Shown here piece by piece: positions 1 through 12,407 of a stretch of DNA of 64,000 nt. A model generated the notes under the pieces. The model saw only the letters and a list, made by a program, of their open reading frames with translations, made no database searches and had not been told where the DNA came from. The translations under genes were made by a program, and so were the position numbers. Within the stretch, counting starts at the first letter, position 1. Each line of letters begins with the position of its first letter. The DNA is from Hericium rajendrae (lineage: Eukaryota > Basidiomycota > Agaricomycetes > Russulales > Hericiaceae), in assembly GCA_033439255.1 (NCBI GenBank), contig CM065880.1:930001-994000 (forward strand), given 5' to 3'.

Positions 1-635
1 CGCACCCTACCTTCGCATGCCGAATAGTCGTACACTTATGGATCACCACCGCCCCATTCGTCTTGAAATACTGTATCAACGGCCCCGCTGCAATCCGCAC
101 ATCAGCACCGCGACCCGACATGCACGGGTCCGCACCACGCACGGTTATTCCCCGCAGTCTCGAAGATGCGCACGCCCTCCTCGACCGCCGCGCGCGCATA
201 GCCCGCATAGTCCGGCGGGTTGATCGTCGGCAGGATCGTGATGTTCACGCCGAACGGCTTGCTCGTCCGCCGGCGCACCTCGCGGATCGCCTCCTTCAGC
301 GCATCGGGCGACGGCTGCGTCAGCGCCGTGAGCACTCCTGAGGCAGCACATTCTTTGATAAACAAGAATGCAGATGCGTAGACGAGAAGGGCGCGTACCG
401 AGGCCACCGGCTTCAGACACGGCTGCGACGAGCGGGGGGACGCCCACCCTGCGTGTGAATGAGTATGCAGGCACAACGCACGCTAGAGGGGGCATCAGCT
501 GCTCACCATTGCATGCCGCCCTGGATGATAGGCCTGGGAAGTCACCACGGTCAGTGACCCATTCGACATCGAAAGCGAGAGTGAAAGCACGTACACCCTG
601 ATGCCCAATAACTGTGTGACGCGCGTCGCAATCAT
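1..635 (-). CDS. Nitronate monooxygenase (2-nitropropane dioxygenase family), 5' part only
   Basis: FMN-dependent TIM-barrel enzyme that oxidises alkyl nitronates to carbonyl compounds and nitrite. The reading frame runs off the left edge, so only the N-terminal part is present. Exons inferred from the reverse strand: MIATRVTQLLGIR, then (V)PIIQGGMQW, then VGVPPLVAAVSEAGGLG, then a longer exon (about 145-340) with SGVLTALTQPSPDALKEAI and RRRTSKPFGVNITILP, then GPLIQYFKTNGAVVIHK reaching the edge. The GGMQW, AAVSEAGGLG and KPFGVN motifs are the usual FMN-binding start of the family. The ATG at 635 is chosen because the protein then begins just before the RVTQLLGIR segment, as in relatives; upstream ATGs in the same frame (to 809) would add an unrelated leader. 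Introns are about 50-75 nt. Family assignment is secure; substrate is not known. Confidence 0.88.
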
Positions 636-1199
636 CTCCGCTGCGAATAGGATGGTGTGGTAGGGATGCGGAGTACAGATGGGGCTCGTCGTGCGATCAG
701 AGTATATGTACAGGACTCTGTCGGGGCGATTACGAAGAGCGCTAGGGCATGCTGGGATGGGAATGGAAGGGCTGCTGCCGGTTTGAGCAGTATGCAGCTG
801 GGGTGACATGTGATTACCCCGGACTCGGGTTCCGTGCGTACTTGGCGTTCACAGAGTAATTATAACAGACCGAGCTGAAATGCAGGCTGCTTACTCTTAG
901 AGACTTCTTGGCCTCAAAGCTTTGAAGCACTGAAGTTTGAGGTCGTGAGACAAGACGAGTACGAGACAAGGGAATGCATTGGGCAAAGGGGTAAGGGGTA
1001 AGCCGAACGAACATCGCAAAACCCAAGTCCAGAACACAGACCGGTACTGTAGCGAAATCGCTAACCAAAAGAAATCGTAAAGAGATGGGCGTAATTATTG
1101 GACGTTAGAATAGAGCAAATGGGACAGGATCCGTGGAACAGAACGTAAGCTGAGGAGAGAGTAGACAGATAGGAGCAAATCACAACGCTAAACCCAAAA
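636..1199. other. Intergenic, no gene seen
   Basis: Spacer between two minus-strand genes: 5' flank of the nitronate monooxygenase and 3' flank of the peroxiredoxin. Short open frames here have no family resemblance. Confidence 0.6.
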
Positions 1200-2133
1200 C
1201 TAAGCAGTAGTAGCAAGTTCTGGTGCGTTCGCCGTCTCGGTGGCGGCGGGCGCAGGCTCAGCGGGGGCCGCCTCGTACTCGGTGGCTCCGGTGGGCTGAG
1301 CGGGGGGAGCCTCCGCACCACCCGCAGCAGCGGGCTGCTCCGTCGTCGCGGGCGCGGGTTCTGCCTGAGCAGGCTTGTCGCCCTCCTTCTTGTGCTCCTT
1401 CTCCCAATCGTGCAGGGCCTTGGTCACGAACTTCACATGCGCGCTGAAGTTGATGGTAGATTCATAGACATCTCTGTTGACCCACATGGTCAGCTGTATT
1501 GATGGGATAGCGGAGGAATGGTGCGTACCTAACAATTCCGGTCTGATCGATGAAGAAGGTCGTCCGCGCTTCTGACAGCCCAAAAAAGCTCTTTCCTGGG
1601 CTGTACAACTTGCGCGCCTCACCCTTCTCGTCGCTCAAGATAGGATACTGTCAGATAAGAAAATTAGCATCCAAGCGCCCAATCATACCAACAGCGACCT
1701 CGACTCACGTTGACCTTCTGCTTCTCGGCGAACGTCTTCAGTTTGTCGACGGAATCGGGGCTCACGCCAACGACATGGACGTGGGTGTCCTTGAATTCGA
1801 CCTTATCTGGATTGCGGGGTAAATAAATCGGGGCCCACAATGTGCCCCCGCGTCTATTGATAGAGTTGACAGCGGGCGTCATGTGGGCTTACGCACCTTC
1901 GAGCGCATCTCTAAACTGACACACTTCGCGCGTGCAGCCATACGACCCTGCACAAGGAAGATACATGAGTAACCGCAGCATCAGCGTCAGAGCTTCCACG
2001 TACCCGCTTTGGGGAAGAAGAATAGCGCAGTCGGTGTGCCGATGTTCGCAGGTTGAAAGTCGTACACGTTGCCGTCGTAATTACGGAGCGTCGTGAGCGC
2101 AGGCGCAAGTTTGCCAATAAGTGAGTGCGGCAT
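1200..2133 (-). CDS. Peroxiredoxin, PrxQ/BCP-like, with Ala/Pro/Glu-rich C-terminal tail
   Basis: Thiol peroxidase that reduces hydrogen peroxide and organic hydroperoxides, recycled by thioredoxin. The protein starts MPHSLIGKLAPALTTLRNYD; the core then reads ALFFFPKA followed by GSYGCTREVCQFRD. The cysteine before TREVC (about residue 48) is the expected peroxidatic residue, and the one five residues later is the PrxQ-type resolving cysteine. Further exons give HVHVVGVSPDSVDKLKTFAE, YPILSDEKGEARKLYS, SEARTTFFIDQTGIV and STINFSAHVKFVTKAL. The last exon ends in roughly 70 residues rich in Ala, Pro, Glu and Thr, a low-complexity tail outside the catalytic fold. At least four introns. The ATG at 2133 opens the conserved N-terminus. 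Relatives such as yeast Dot5 are nuclear; no targeting claim can be made here. Confidence 0.9.
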
Positions 2134-3049
2134 TATGGATGGTAGTAAGAGTAGGGGGGTGGTGGTGAGAAAGAAAGGGATTTAGGAGGTCGCGCAGACC
2201 GGTGACTGAGCATCTCGAAGGATCGGGTACCTCATTGGCGAAAAAGAATATTTGTCAGGAGGCGTTCAGCAACCGGCGCCGAGACTGCGCCACGTGACCG
2301 TGGCCTGGTTTCCCCACTTGGCGCTTCGGCCTTGTTCTGTAAGTCTTGGGCGCAAACTGGCTCCAGACGATTCCAGCCCCTGGGCGCCGCCGGTTCAGAC
2401 ACTCCTAAGAACAAGTTGCTGGATCGCCGGTCGTCCCAGCCGGTTGGACTGGCATTCCATTTGGCGGTCTGCCGTGACGCGGTCACATACAGAACCCGCC
2501 AAGGTGGTCGGTCAACGTGGCAGGGGGGACCTTGGTCAAAAGTTGCACATGTACGCAAGAGGTCTAAAGCTGAGGTTAGGAGCGATAAGACCAACAGGTA
2601 GATGCATGAGTAGTTCCTGGCCTCGTAGAGCCAGGTCTCCCCTCAGCATTCGTTTTAGGTCACGTCACGCCGTCACGACTTACGTAGGATCACATATACG
2701 TCATACCGTCAACTGCTCTCATGCTCTGGACAGTGGACGTACGGTACAACTCCAGTTACTTCTATCGACATGTCTTCGAAGCGACCCTATGATTCGACCT
2801 TTGGTGTGGATGACTCGCGTCGGCAGCGGCGATGCTTGAATGATGAAATTTTCAACTCGCACTCAGCCGAAGGGCATCTTCACCATGTTTCCTCTGGAGG
2901 GTCAGTGCAATTGTACGGTGACAGACACGCTTCCTTTGCCAGTGAGTTGTGTCTACTGTGGAGGAGCATCCCGATTCTGGTGAGTGCTGATTTTTCAATA
3001 GATGTTGTTTCCTTGGGACAATTATGGGTCTAAATGCACAGTGCCTATC

Positions 3050-3077
3050 CATCCCAAATTCATCCCAAATTCATCCC
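3050..3077. repeat. Short tandem repeat, 11-bp unit, about 2.5 copies
   Basis: The unit catcccaaatt occurs twice in full and is followed by catccc. No function is inferred. Confidence 0.8.
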
Positions 3078-3610
3078 GCAGCCAACCTACGAGAGCGAGA
3101 CTACACTGTCCTAGAAGCTTCAATCGTGCGCCTGAATAATGGCTGCCACACCCACGACAAAAACAATGCATGGTTTGATCTGAAACACATATGCCTCCGA
3201 GTCCTTGCCTGTGCAACTGAGCCTTCCTTCTGCACCCCCAATCCCACAGCCTACGAACCCAAGTTTCGCTATAGCTTAAAATACAGTATTGTAATAGTAT
3301 GGAAACCTAGGCCACATACCATGAAGGAAATCAAGATCTTCCGTAACAGAAACCCAACCCAAATTAAATTGTCCGCTACGAGACCAGGCGATGCCCGAAG
3401 GGCCATGGAATCTATACTTGCCGTTTGAGCTAGCATTGTCAGTGTTAACGCTGTTCGTTGGCACTGAATTTACATAAAGTGAGCCTTAAAGTAGATAACG
3501 AAATTGTACTTACCGATGCTATATTCTTATTACAGCGGTCCTAAGATGGCGAATCCTTGGATCGGGCAGGGGTGCCGATTTCAGGAACACACCACGAACT
3601 TGTCGCCGGT

Positions 3611-3640
3611 GGTCCTGGTGGCAATATTGCCACCAGGACC
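3611..3640. repeat. Perfect 30-bp palindrome
   Basis: The half-site ggtcctggtggcaat is followed directly by its exact reverse complement, with AATATT at the centre and no spacer. Symmetry stops at both ends. It lies about 140 bp beyond the 3' end of TIM9 in the gene-poor stretch. It could be a remnant of a small inverted-repeat element, a dimeric protein-binding site or a hairpin. Confidence 0.95.
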
Positions 3641-3780
3641 TGTAGCGGTCGTATAGACTCTCCGAACGCCACGGCCTCAAGACACGACCACACAGAAATG
3701 GGAAGAGTAGCGCAAAGCAGCGATCAGAGCCTATTAAATAGCTTTTATATGGTAATACGATGTATCAGTCCGAGGTCTGT

Positions 3781-4228
3781 TCATTTTGGTGCACCCATCG
3801 CCTCTGGAAGGAAACGACGTGTTGTTAGACACTCCAAGTGAAATAAGGTAGCATGCGGACATACCTGCATTCTGCTCTGCGAAGCGTGCACCTACTCTCT
3901 CCGAATGCTTCAAGAACTTATCAGCACAATTTATCATGCATTGCTCCTATATCACATATCCGGTTAGCTGTGAGCTGTATACACACGTGCGACACGCACC
4001 TCCTTGCTTGACAGCGCCTTGCTCGTAAAATCGTTGCAGCACGACGTGAAGCACCGCTCCACCAGGTTGGAGTACATCCGTAAGAAGTCTTGCATCTATA
4101 GCATGGTGATAAAGGCACAACATAAATGATCGAGCTGCAGATACACGGGCCAGGTCACGCACCTGCTTCTTCTCGATGACCTTCGTCATGTGTGCCTGCT
4201 CGGCCGAGTTGAACTGGGAGAAATCCAT
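3781..4228 (-). CDS. TIM9: Mitochondrial intermembrane-space chaperone Tim9
   Basis: Small Tim protein that with Tim10 forms the hexameric chaperone escorting hydrophobic carrier proteins across the intermembrane space to the TIM22 translocase. Four exons can be read: [20 protein letters not shown] plus KQ, then [20 protein letters not shown] onward to TSKALSSKE, then [20 protein letters not shown] onward to AEQNA, and a short last exon EAMGAPK. The twin CX3C motifs are visible as CFTSC and CMINC; these form the two intramolecular disulfides through Mia40 oxidation. Length of about 90 residues fits the family. The gene is divergent from the DAHP synthase. Identification is essentially certain. 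Confidence 0.97.
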
Positions 4229-4789
4229 GGCGAAACGTGGGGTAAATGTCTAGGACGGCTGGAAGAAAGAAGGGGAGGAAGTATTAGAGCGTCTGTTTGG
4301 AGTGTTCAGAGGAAAGTACAGCCGCACGTGTGAGGAAGAAAGCTGAACGAGGGCGGGAATTTGCAGAAGCAAAGTCACAGACGAAACGCCAGGCCCGAAA
4401 GAAGATCAGAAAGAGATGAACCGCTGGAATACCGGCGGTTGGAGCAGGGACTGAAATGGGGATGAACGTAGGCAAGCGCACGACGGTGAAGACAGCGAGC
4501 GGCCAACGCAGCGCCAAAGGACAGTCAGATTTTGAGGTGTCCGGGGTCAGGGAGCGATGACTCCGATAGATCGTATTTTGAGCTTCTACATCACCCCGCC
4601 ATTCAGAATTCTCACCTCGAGTCTTTCGAATTGGTTCCACCACTTGAACGTGTCTGGCCATCTGTCAGAAGTAAGTTTTCTTGCTGATATAAATATACAT
4701 CAGGTCTCTGATCTCTCATCAACCCCCCCAACTTTCACCACCACTTGTCAATCCTGGCCTATACACGCTCATCAGTGTCAAATTTGGAC
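4229..4789. promoter_or_regulatory. Divergent promoter region between TIM9 and DAHP synthase
   Basis: About 560 bp separate the two start codons, so both promoters and 5' UTRs must lie here. A minus-strand open frame covering 4284-4661 shows no domain and is treated as chance. No defined regulatory motif was identified. Confidence 0.6.
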
Positions 4790-6218
<1,429 letters not shown>

Positions 6219-6599
6219 TCTGCTTCTACGGGCGGTCAAAATTATCGTGTAGACGTATGTTCATGTGTACTTTAGGTTGTACGATCTGTATGTCTTAATA
6301 TTCTTTACTCATATCAGAAGCCATGCTGCATCACTCCCTCAAGGCGGTCAACTGTCAGCCCAGAAGACAGGTTCAAATCAGACAGGTTCTCTAAAATGCC
6401 AGAACAGCAGTTAGCCTTTCGACGTATGGGTCTACTTGCTTGTCGGGATCGTGCAGCCATCGCATCATTAAAACACGTTATGGCCCGGCCTTTTAGACAG
6501 AACGACTATCTTCTGTATAAGGTCTGTATAGGAGTCTAGCCTTTTAGTACCGTCTTCTGTTTGATGAGAAGTTATTTTAATGATCAAATTCTTTGAAAA
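6219..6599. other. Intergenic
   Basis: 3' flank of DAHP synthase and 5' flank of the tRNA gene. Moderately AT-rich; nothing else recognised. Confidence 0.6.
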
Positions 6600-6680
6600 G
6601 GGTACATGGTGTAGTTGGTTATCACGCTCGCTTAGCACCTTCACTTTGTGGAGGTGTCCGGTTCAATTCCGGATGTATCC
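6600..6680 (+). tRNA. tRNA-Ala (AGC), with a short intron
   Basis: The acceptor arm GGGTACA pairs with TGTATCC and contains the G3-U70 wobble pair, the classic alanine identity element. The D arm is GTGTAGTTGGTTATCAC and the T arm TCCGG-TTCAATT-CCGGA. The anticodon loop TTAGCA follows stem CTCGC, giving anticodon AGC. The distance from D arm to T arm is about 8-9 nt longer than normal, consistent with a small intron after position 37; the inserted sequence can form a CAC/GTG helix. The 3' half of the anticodon stem pairs imperfectly, so exact intron borders are uncertain. A GTG triplet downstream could suggest His, but the position and G3-U70 favour Ala. Confidence 0.72.
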
Positions 6681-6882
6681 ATTCAATGTTCTGTCGAAGC
6701 TTTGAAACCCTAATTTTTTTGTGCACGCGAATCGTAGAGTGAATCCAGTGCACGTATGTTGGTCAATTGACGCGCGAATTTGGCAGATTCATCGAGCACT
6801 CAGGCTGACTCGGACGTCTGCTACATACGCAGCGTCGTTGTTCCCAGTTTCCTCAGGTTTCCTCCTGTATCATACTTAAGCA

Positions 6883-7202
6883 ATGGGCCGAAGCGCCAAG
6901 CTCCACAAGCGTGTACGTCCTATACCTACGACTTCCTGAAACCAACTCACACATCGCCCACGCAGAAAAAGACCGCCTCGTCTGCCGCGGTCAGCGCAAA
7001 GCTCGGCACGAGCGCGAATACCGATGCATCCATGGCCGCAGCTAAAAAGAAGGCGGGGTTGAAGGAAAAGGCGGGCAAAGCCAAGGCGAAGGCGGGGTCC
7101 GAAGGGCATGTGTTGGGTGGTGCGGATTATGTCGATATTATGATGGGCGGGCGGAGAAGGGCGAAGGCGGAGGCGGAGAAGCTACCTCAAGAAGAGGAGT
7201 GA
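6883..7202 (+). CDS. Small basic Lys/Ala-rich protein, function unknown
   Basis: Two exons: MGRSAKLHKR (6883-6912), a 52-nt intron, then KKTASSAAVSAKLGTSANTD through SMAAAKKKAGLKEKAGKAKA and a C-terminus with VLGGADYVDIMMGGRRRAKA and an acidic end, about 89 residues in all. The MGRSAKxxKR start and Lys/Arg-rich body suggest a nuclear or nucleolar protein; small fungal proteins with this start exist, but I cannot name the family. The ATG at 6883 is preferred over the longer frame from 6780 because that would read through the intron. No membrane segment or catalytic motif. Confidence 0.6.
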
Positions 7203-7572
7203 GGTGATCTGTGGACTTGGTGAGTATCTTGATTGTCTGATATTGTGGGTAGGAGGTCTGATATTCCTGGGTTACAGTCCTGATAATGAGGGGACATCCA
7301 GACATGCCCGCCTTTGCGCGGTAGGAGGTCCGTCAAGGAGCCTAAAACGTCTGCATGTTTGCACGCTTCGCGGTCGCTTAGCTGAGGGCGTAGTCCATCG
7401 GAATCCTCTCCAACAAGAGAGATTATCGATAGAGAGAACCAGTGGAAGTGCTAGCTAGCTACTCGAAAGTCCTTATGATACAGAAAACACGAAAACCTCT
7501 AATCCATATGCAAGAAGCCGAAATCGGGACATAAAGAGAATACGGTGAACTGGTCATTACGAAGTCAACAAG
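7203..7572. other. Convergent 3' intergenic spacer
   Basis: Lies between the stop codons of the plus-strand small basic protein and the minus-strand membrane protein. Only UTR-like sequence is seen. Confidence 0.6.
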
Positions 7573-9214
7573 TTATCGCCCCTGCATCATCGACCGCACC
7601 GTCGAGTCGCCCGACTTTGTCCGCCCCCGCGCGGCCGCCGCCATCCAGAGCGGCCGCGAGCCGATGCTACCCTTCTCGCTCATGTAGTCTTCGCGGTTGC
7701 CCGGTACAACGCCCGCCTGTGCGGGCGTAACGACGCCGAACGAGAGCCCCGATCCGGTGGGCGGGCCGTCGCGCCCGTTGAGGTCCATCGAGAGCCCGGA
7801 AAAGCGGCCGAAGGGCGTCGCGGAGAGCGGAACGTCGAGGTTCTCGGTGCTCTTGGGGCTGAACCGGGGGCTGAACGATGTGTGTTCGCTAAGCGGGCTG
7901 GGCGCATGTGGCATCTGGAGCGAGTGCATATCGTGCGCCTCGTCAGAGGCCGCCGCGTCCTCGAGGATGCGCTCGATATCGAGCGAGGAGACGGACTGGA
8001 TGTGTGCATCTTCGGGCCGGAAGGCGCGCTGCGAGCTTGGCGTCAAAGGCGTCAGGCGGCGTGGGTTGTCCTCAAGCTGCATGCTGAGGAATCCGCCGCT
8101 TTCGACGGAGCCGTCATGACGTGTAAGCAATGAAACTCTGGCTGGCGGGGAGCTTTCGGTGACATATGGAGGGTTCGCGAAAGAGCGCTCGCGCGACGCT
8201 TGTTCAAGCATGAAAGGTTGGAGAGTGGGATGTTTCGGTGGTGGTGAGGGGGGTATAGTGGGAGAGTCCGGTCTGCTCGTCGGCTTTGGTGGGACTGCTG
8301 GAGGAGTTCCACTCCACATAGCTGCACGCTTTCGCCGTTCGCGCATGACATAGAAGGCTACTGCGATGAGCAATGCAACCACGACCACACTGGTGACCAC
8401 ACTAATCGCGATGATGGCGCCTCTGTCAAACAGATGATCCAGTCAATAATTATGACGCTGTGAATGACCATGGTGCTGCTCACTTGGATAAATTACGGTT
8501 TGACTTGCGCTGCTGGCCATGCCTGCCATTGTTCCGCAAGCACTCTGTACTGCTGGACGTGTCCCCTCCAATAGTTAAGAGATCCAGGTCCTGCTTATTG
8601 CCCTGTCCGTCATCAATCAAGAACGCGATCTCCTTCCCCCGTGAAGCATTCAACGCATACGAAGCTTGACCATTTCCGCCTCCAGGAAGCTGTTGGACAT
8701 GGAACGACGGTCCTTTGGGAATAAAAGCTCTGATGGTGGGTGGTTGCACCGTGACGCTGGAGTTCCACTGCAAATTGAAGGGCTCGCATTGTGAAATCCC
8801 TCCTCCGATAGCAAAAAAATCTGCAGGTTGCGATGGGGTTGCGGGAAGACACGAGGTATCGTTCGAGGACTGGACGCGAATGACGTCAGATACTGCACCC
8901 GTGCTATTACCAGCATTGTCGTCCAACGACGCGATGAACGTCGCGCCGGCAGGCAATGGGAGGAACGTGATATAGGCGCCGGTGCTGGTCTGGTCGTCCC
9001 AGGACGAAGGTGGAATGGGAATGAAGATAGGAACGGAGTTGAAAGGAACGACGGTCAAAGATAGTAGGGAGGCGCTAGGCATCGCGCCTTGCGAGAAAGT
9101 AACGTTAAACGGCCCGCATTGTTCGATCGACGAAAACGTGATGGACTTGAATTTTGAGAGGACGACCTGCGGTCCAAGGGCAAGCGCGAGGAGCATCATT
9201 AGGAAGCCGAGCAT
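7573..9214 (-). CDS. Secreted-ectodomain single-pass membrane protein, function unknown
   Basis: Two exons. Exon 1 starts with a signal peptide (MLGFLMMLLALALGPQVVLS) followed by an ectodomain of about 220 residues with two similar halves: each begins around a CGPFNVTFSQG or CEPFNLQWNSS segment and contains N-glycosylation sequons. After an intron at about 8421-8487 the protein resumes LSKGAIIAISVVTSVVVVAL, continuing into LIAVAFYVM and RERRKR: one transmembrane helix with a positive cytoplasmic stop. The cytoplasmic tail (about 250 residues) is rich in Ser and Pro, with repeated PP and SP motifs. This layout is common in Agaricomycetes and suggests a wall-sensor or scaffold role, but that is inference; no enzymatic motif is present. 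Confidence 0.8.
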
Positions 9215-9714
9215 GGCGAGGAAAGCGAATAAAAATCGCTGACGTTAGCGCTGCTGAACAGAGTGCATGCGAGACTGAGCTCTGCAAAAGAGATATAACA
9301 AATAAGAGTAATAAACGGGAGAAGGCGAAGGCGAAGAGGAAAGAGAGGAGAGAAGGCGAACAACCTGAGGGTAGATCTCAGACGGAGTCTGAGAATTCGA
9401 AGACGGCACCCTTGAAAGTTGAAACGGGCTGCCGTGTTCGGGCGGCACCTACCTGAAATGTGCGAGCTTACTCGCCATCAGCGCAAAAAGAGCGGGCATC
9501 AATTTCGTGTCAGAAGAAGGGTAATTCTGGGCGGGTTGCAGGGGCAAGAGTCGTAAAGAGAAGACGCGAACCCTCCGTTGTCGCCACGGTAACGAAGTTA
9601 CGAACCACCGCTACACCGTAAATCTGGAAACGGACATCTCCGCACACTCCCACGTGATCCAATACTTACTTCACTTCCCCGCATTCTGCTCAAGCTCCGG
9701 TGAACACAACCATC
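9215..9714. promoter_or_regulatory. Divergent promoter region
   Basis: About 500 bp between the membrane protein start and the BCKDH E1 alpha start. A purine-rich run (about 9310-9360, with agaaggcgaaggcgaagagg) would be a pyrimidine-rich 5' UTR on the minus strand. Confidence 0.5.
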
Positions 9715-11539
9715 ATGTTCCGCGTTATCTCTACGCGCAGAGTTGCCCTCAGGACAGTGCTGAATGTACGCAGAATCAATACAACTACCCCTCAGCTCCC
9801 CGTGGAACAACATGGAGATCTCCCAACTTCGTCCTCGCCCATTACCTCGAAACTGCATTTCTTTAATTCCGTCACTGGCGAGGGTAAACAGATACCCACC
9901 TACCGCGTTCTGGATGGAATCGGAGGAGTCATAGATGGCGCTGAGGTTCCAGAGGTGCATTCTACCTCTATCTGCTGAATATCTTCCATTTTTACGCGTC
10001 GGGCCCAGATTAACAGGGATACGGCGCGTAAAATGTCAGTTATATCTTCAATTCTATGGACATCATGATTGGACGAATCCACCCAAAGCTACGAGTCCAT
10101 GGTATTGCTACCAACAATGGACAATCTCTTGTACAACATCCAACGGCAGGGAAAGATATCGTTCTATGTATGTCAGTCGTCTCGCACCATTATGCTGTAT
10201 CTGAATGCTTTTTCTAGATGACAGCTGTAAGTTTGATGCAACCAGAAATGCTCATGCAGCGACCTCACACAGAACTCAATAGTATGGAGAGGAGGCCACT
10301 ATAATTGGAACCGCGGCTGCATTAGCTGGTGATGATGAGTGAGTGGCTCCTACAGCAACGAAAGCACTAGCTCGCTGAACATAAAATAAAGAGTATTCGG
10401 TAGGTAATTTATCATCTAGCTCCGACTTCCCCTCACATTGGCGCAGGCCAGTATCGCGAGCTGGGCGTGCTGCTCTGGCGTGGGTACGGAATCGACGCTG
10501 CAATGGCACAATGTTTCGGCAACGAAGAAGATACTTCGACCAAGGGCCGGCAGATGCCCGTCGTGAGTCCTTTCAACATCTTACATTTACCCCTCAATAT
10601 TCACCTCCAGCTTTCCTCTAGCACTGGGGTTCTCCAAAGCACCACTTCCACACGATCTCCTCACCGCTGGGCACCCAAATCCCTCAAGCCGCCGGCGTCG
10701 GCTACGCGCTGCGCCGCGACCCCCTCCGGCACGGCAAGAACTGTGCGGCGGTCTACTTCGGCGAGGGCGCTGCATCCGAAGGTGATTTCCACGCAGGCAT
10801 GCTCTTCGCGTCGACGTTGCCCTCCCCCACACTGTTCATTGCGCGCAACAACGGCTTCGCGATTTCGACGCCTGCGTCGGAGCAGTACTACGGCGATGGC
10901 ATCGCCGCGCGCGGGCCTGCGTATGGAATGGACACGATCCGCGTGGATGGGAACGACGTGCTTGCTGTTTTGGCTGCTACGAGGGAGGCGAGACGGCGGT
11001 GCGTGCAGGACGGGCGGGGTGTTCTTCTGGAAGCCATGACATACCGGTCCGTTCATCCTAGATTTTCCCAGCTGATCCTGTTTCGAGCCGCTTTTCAGGG
11101 TATCGCATCATTCGACCTCGGATGATTCTTTCGCGTATCGCCCACGGCAGGAAGTCGAGGAGCGCAAGCGCATTGATAACCCCATCGGGCGCTTTCGGCT
11201 ATGGCTGCACTCACAGGGCTGGTGGTCCGACGCGGAAGAGGAGGAGCTCAAGACGCGGCTGAAGAAAGACGTTATGACGGCGTTCAAACGCGCTGAGGGC
11301 GTCAAGCGGCACGCACTCAAGGAGATGTTCACTGACGTGTATGGCGGCGAAGAGCCATGGCATCTGGTAGGTGTCCTCTATCCCGGTATGTGTTGTTAGC
11401 GCCATTCTGAGCATTCCTTTGTTTGCAGAAGGAGCAGCGGGAAGAGCTCGGGGCTTTGATCAGAAAATATGGTAATGATTGGGAGCCGTGGACAGCGGAG
11501 CTTAAGAAGTTTAAAGATAACGGTGAGAGCCTGTCATAG
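9715..11539 (+). CDS. Branched-chain 2-oxo acid dehydrogenase E1 subunit alpha, mitochondrial
   Basis: Thiamine-diphosphate-dependent decarboxylase subunit of the BCKDH complex, which degrades the keto acids of Val, Leu and Ile in the mitochondrial matrix. The first exon starts [20 protein letters not shown], an Arg-rich amphipathic presequence, then [12 protein letters not shown] and DGAEVPE. Later exons give [70 protein letters not shown], a long exon with [20 protein letters not shown] and [19 protein letters not shown], and a C-terminal exon with [31 protein letters not shown] with the following [11 protein letters not shown] is the ThDP/metal site; SHHSTSDDS is the phosphorylation-loop region used by BCKDH kinase. 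About eight introns. The ATG at 9715 is the first in frame. Confidence 0.95.
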
Positions 11540-11872
11540 GCAGTTGAGGCACTAGTCTATACCAGGTTCACGGGCGGCAGTAGTGGATCAGGACCAATTG
11601 ACAATGAGGATCAGCAATCAACTTGATTAATGTACAATACATATCCATGGGAGGAACAAAGCTTGTTATCGTGGTAAGCAGAGTCCGCGGGTGGGGTGCG
11701 AATTTTTTAGGCTGATCATCATGGCAACCAAATGGCTATGACTTCTGTTGGCCTTCTGCCTGACGTAGTACATAGAAAGCCTGAACCCACTTAGTCCCGC
11801 GGCGATTGATGCTCCATAAATTAGAGGAGTCACAATTCTGGTATATTAATTGCGAGATATGGTGTGATATGA
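11540..11872. other. Intergenic
   Basis: 3' flank of the E1 alpha gene and 5' flank of tRNA-Val. No feature recognised. Confidence 0.6.
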
Positions 11873-11946
11873 GGTCCGATGGCGTAGTTGGTTATTGCAT
11901 CTGTCTAACACACAGAAGGTCCTCTGTTCGAGCCAGGGTCGGATCA
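11873..11946 (+). tRNA. tRNA-Val (AAC)
   Basis: Complete cloverleaf without intron: acceptor GGTCCGA pairs with TCGGATC, followed by discriminator A at 11946. D arm GCGTAGTTGGTTATTGC; anticodon arm TCTGT-CTAACAC-ACAGA with anticodon AAC; T arm CTCTG-TTCGAGC-CAGGG. CCA is not encoded, as expected for a eukaryotic nuclear gene. Confidence 0.93.
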
Positions 11947-12407
11947 GTAATTTGAGTTCGTCTCAGAATTTTATTTTGTTTGACCCCTGCACATGTCGAT
12001 AGCATAGTGTATGTGGACACAAGGACTGACATACTATCGAGCAGTCTTGGAATGGAAGTTGAATTTCGTAGCCATCTGATTCCTCAGCACCGTCATGTTG
12101 TGCCGCAAAGAGAATGGGCAACGGACCCCAAAGGTGTTAGGCAAAGATTGTTAGACTGCAATTTTACATATATATCAACTAGCCTCTGCGCATGAGAGAT
12201 TAGAGTCGTAAAGAAGACAATTCTTAACTGAATATAAACTGCAACGATCAACCCAAATGGGAACGACCATGACGTGCTTTAAATAACTCCTAACTTCACC
12301 GATGATGTATGCCATGTATTAGAAAGAGAACATGCATGTAACATAGGGCATAAGAAGAGCGATGATTGAATGAATGAGAAACCAATTAAAAATTGCGGAG
12401 CATCACT
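11947..12407. other. Intergenic, AT-rich
   Basis: Between tRNA-Val and the 3' end of SMC6. No gene is supportable. Confidence 0.6.

Larger units (their letters stand above)
2134..3780. other. Gene-poor region of about 1.6 kb
   Basis: No gene can be supported. Overlapping open frames on both strands (for example plus 2252-2839 and 3024-3428) lack recognisable domains. A possible small gene start lies at 2770 (MSSKRPYDSTFGVDD), with a GT...AG intron candidate near 2992-3010, but it cannot be extended into a convincing product. The right half is AT-richer than neighbouring genes and holds an 11-bp tandem repeat and a perfect palindrome. It could be a decayed mobile element, but no family is identifiable. 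Confidence 0.4.

Noticed and set aside
2252-2839. 195-codon plus-strand frame near the left end
   Set aside because: Overlaps an antisense frame, has no domain, no conserved composition and no splice support.
2770-3033. Possible small gene starting MSSKRPYDSTFG, or a CxC-containing frame from the ATG at 2884
   Set aside because: One frame hints at a Cys-rich enzyme start, but it ends at once and no downstream exon continues it. Kept only as a remark in the region entry.
6600-6680. tRNA-His reading (GTG in TTTGTGG)
   Set aside because: Would need a non-canonical intron before the anticodon; G3-U70 and the TTAGCA loop favour Ala.
7697-8119. 140-codon plus-strand frame
   Set aside because: Antisense shadow of the cytoplasmic tail of the membrane protein at 7573-9214.
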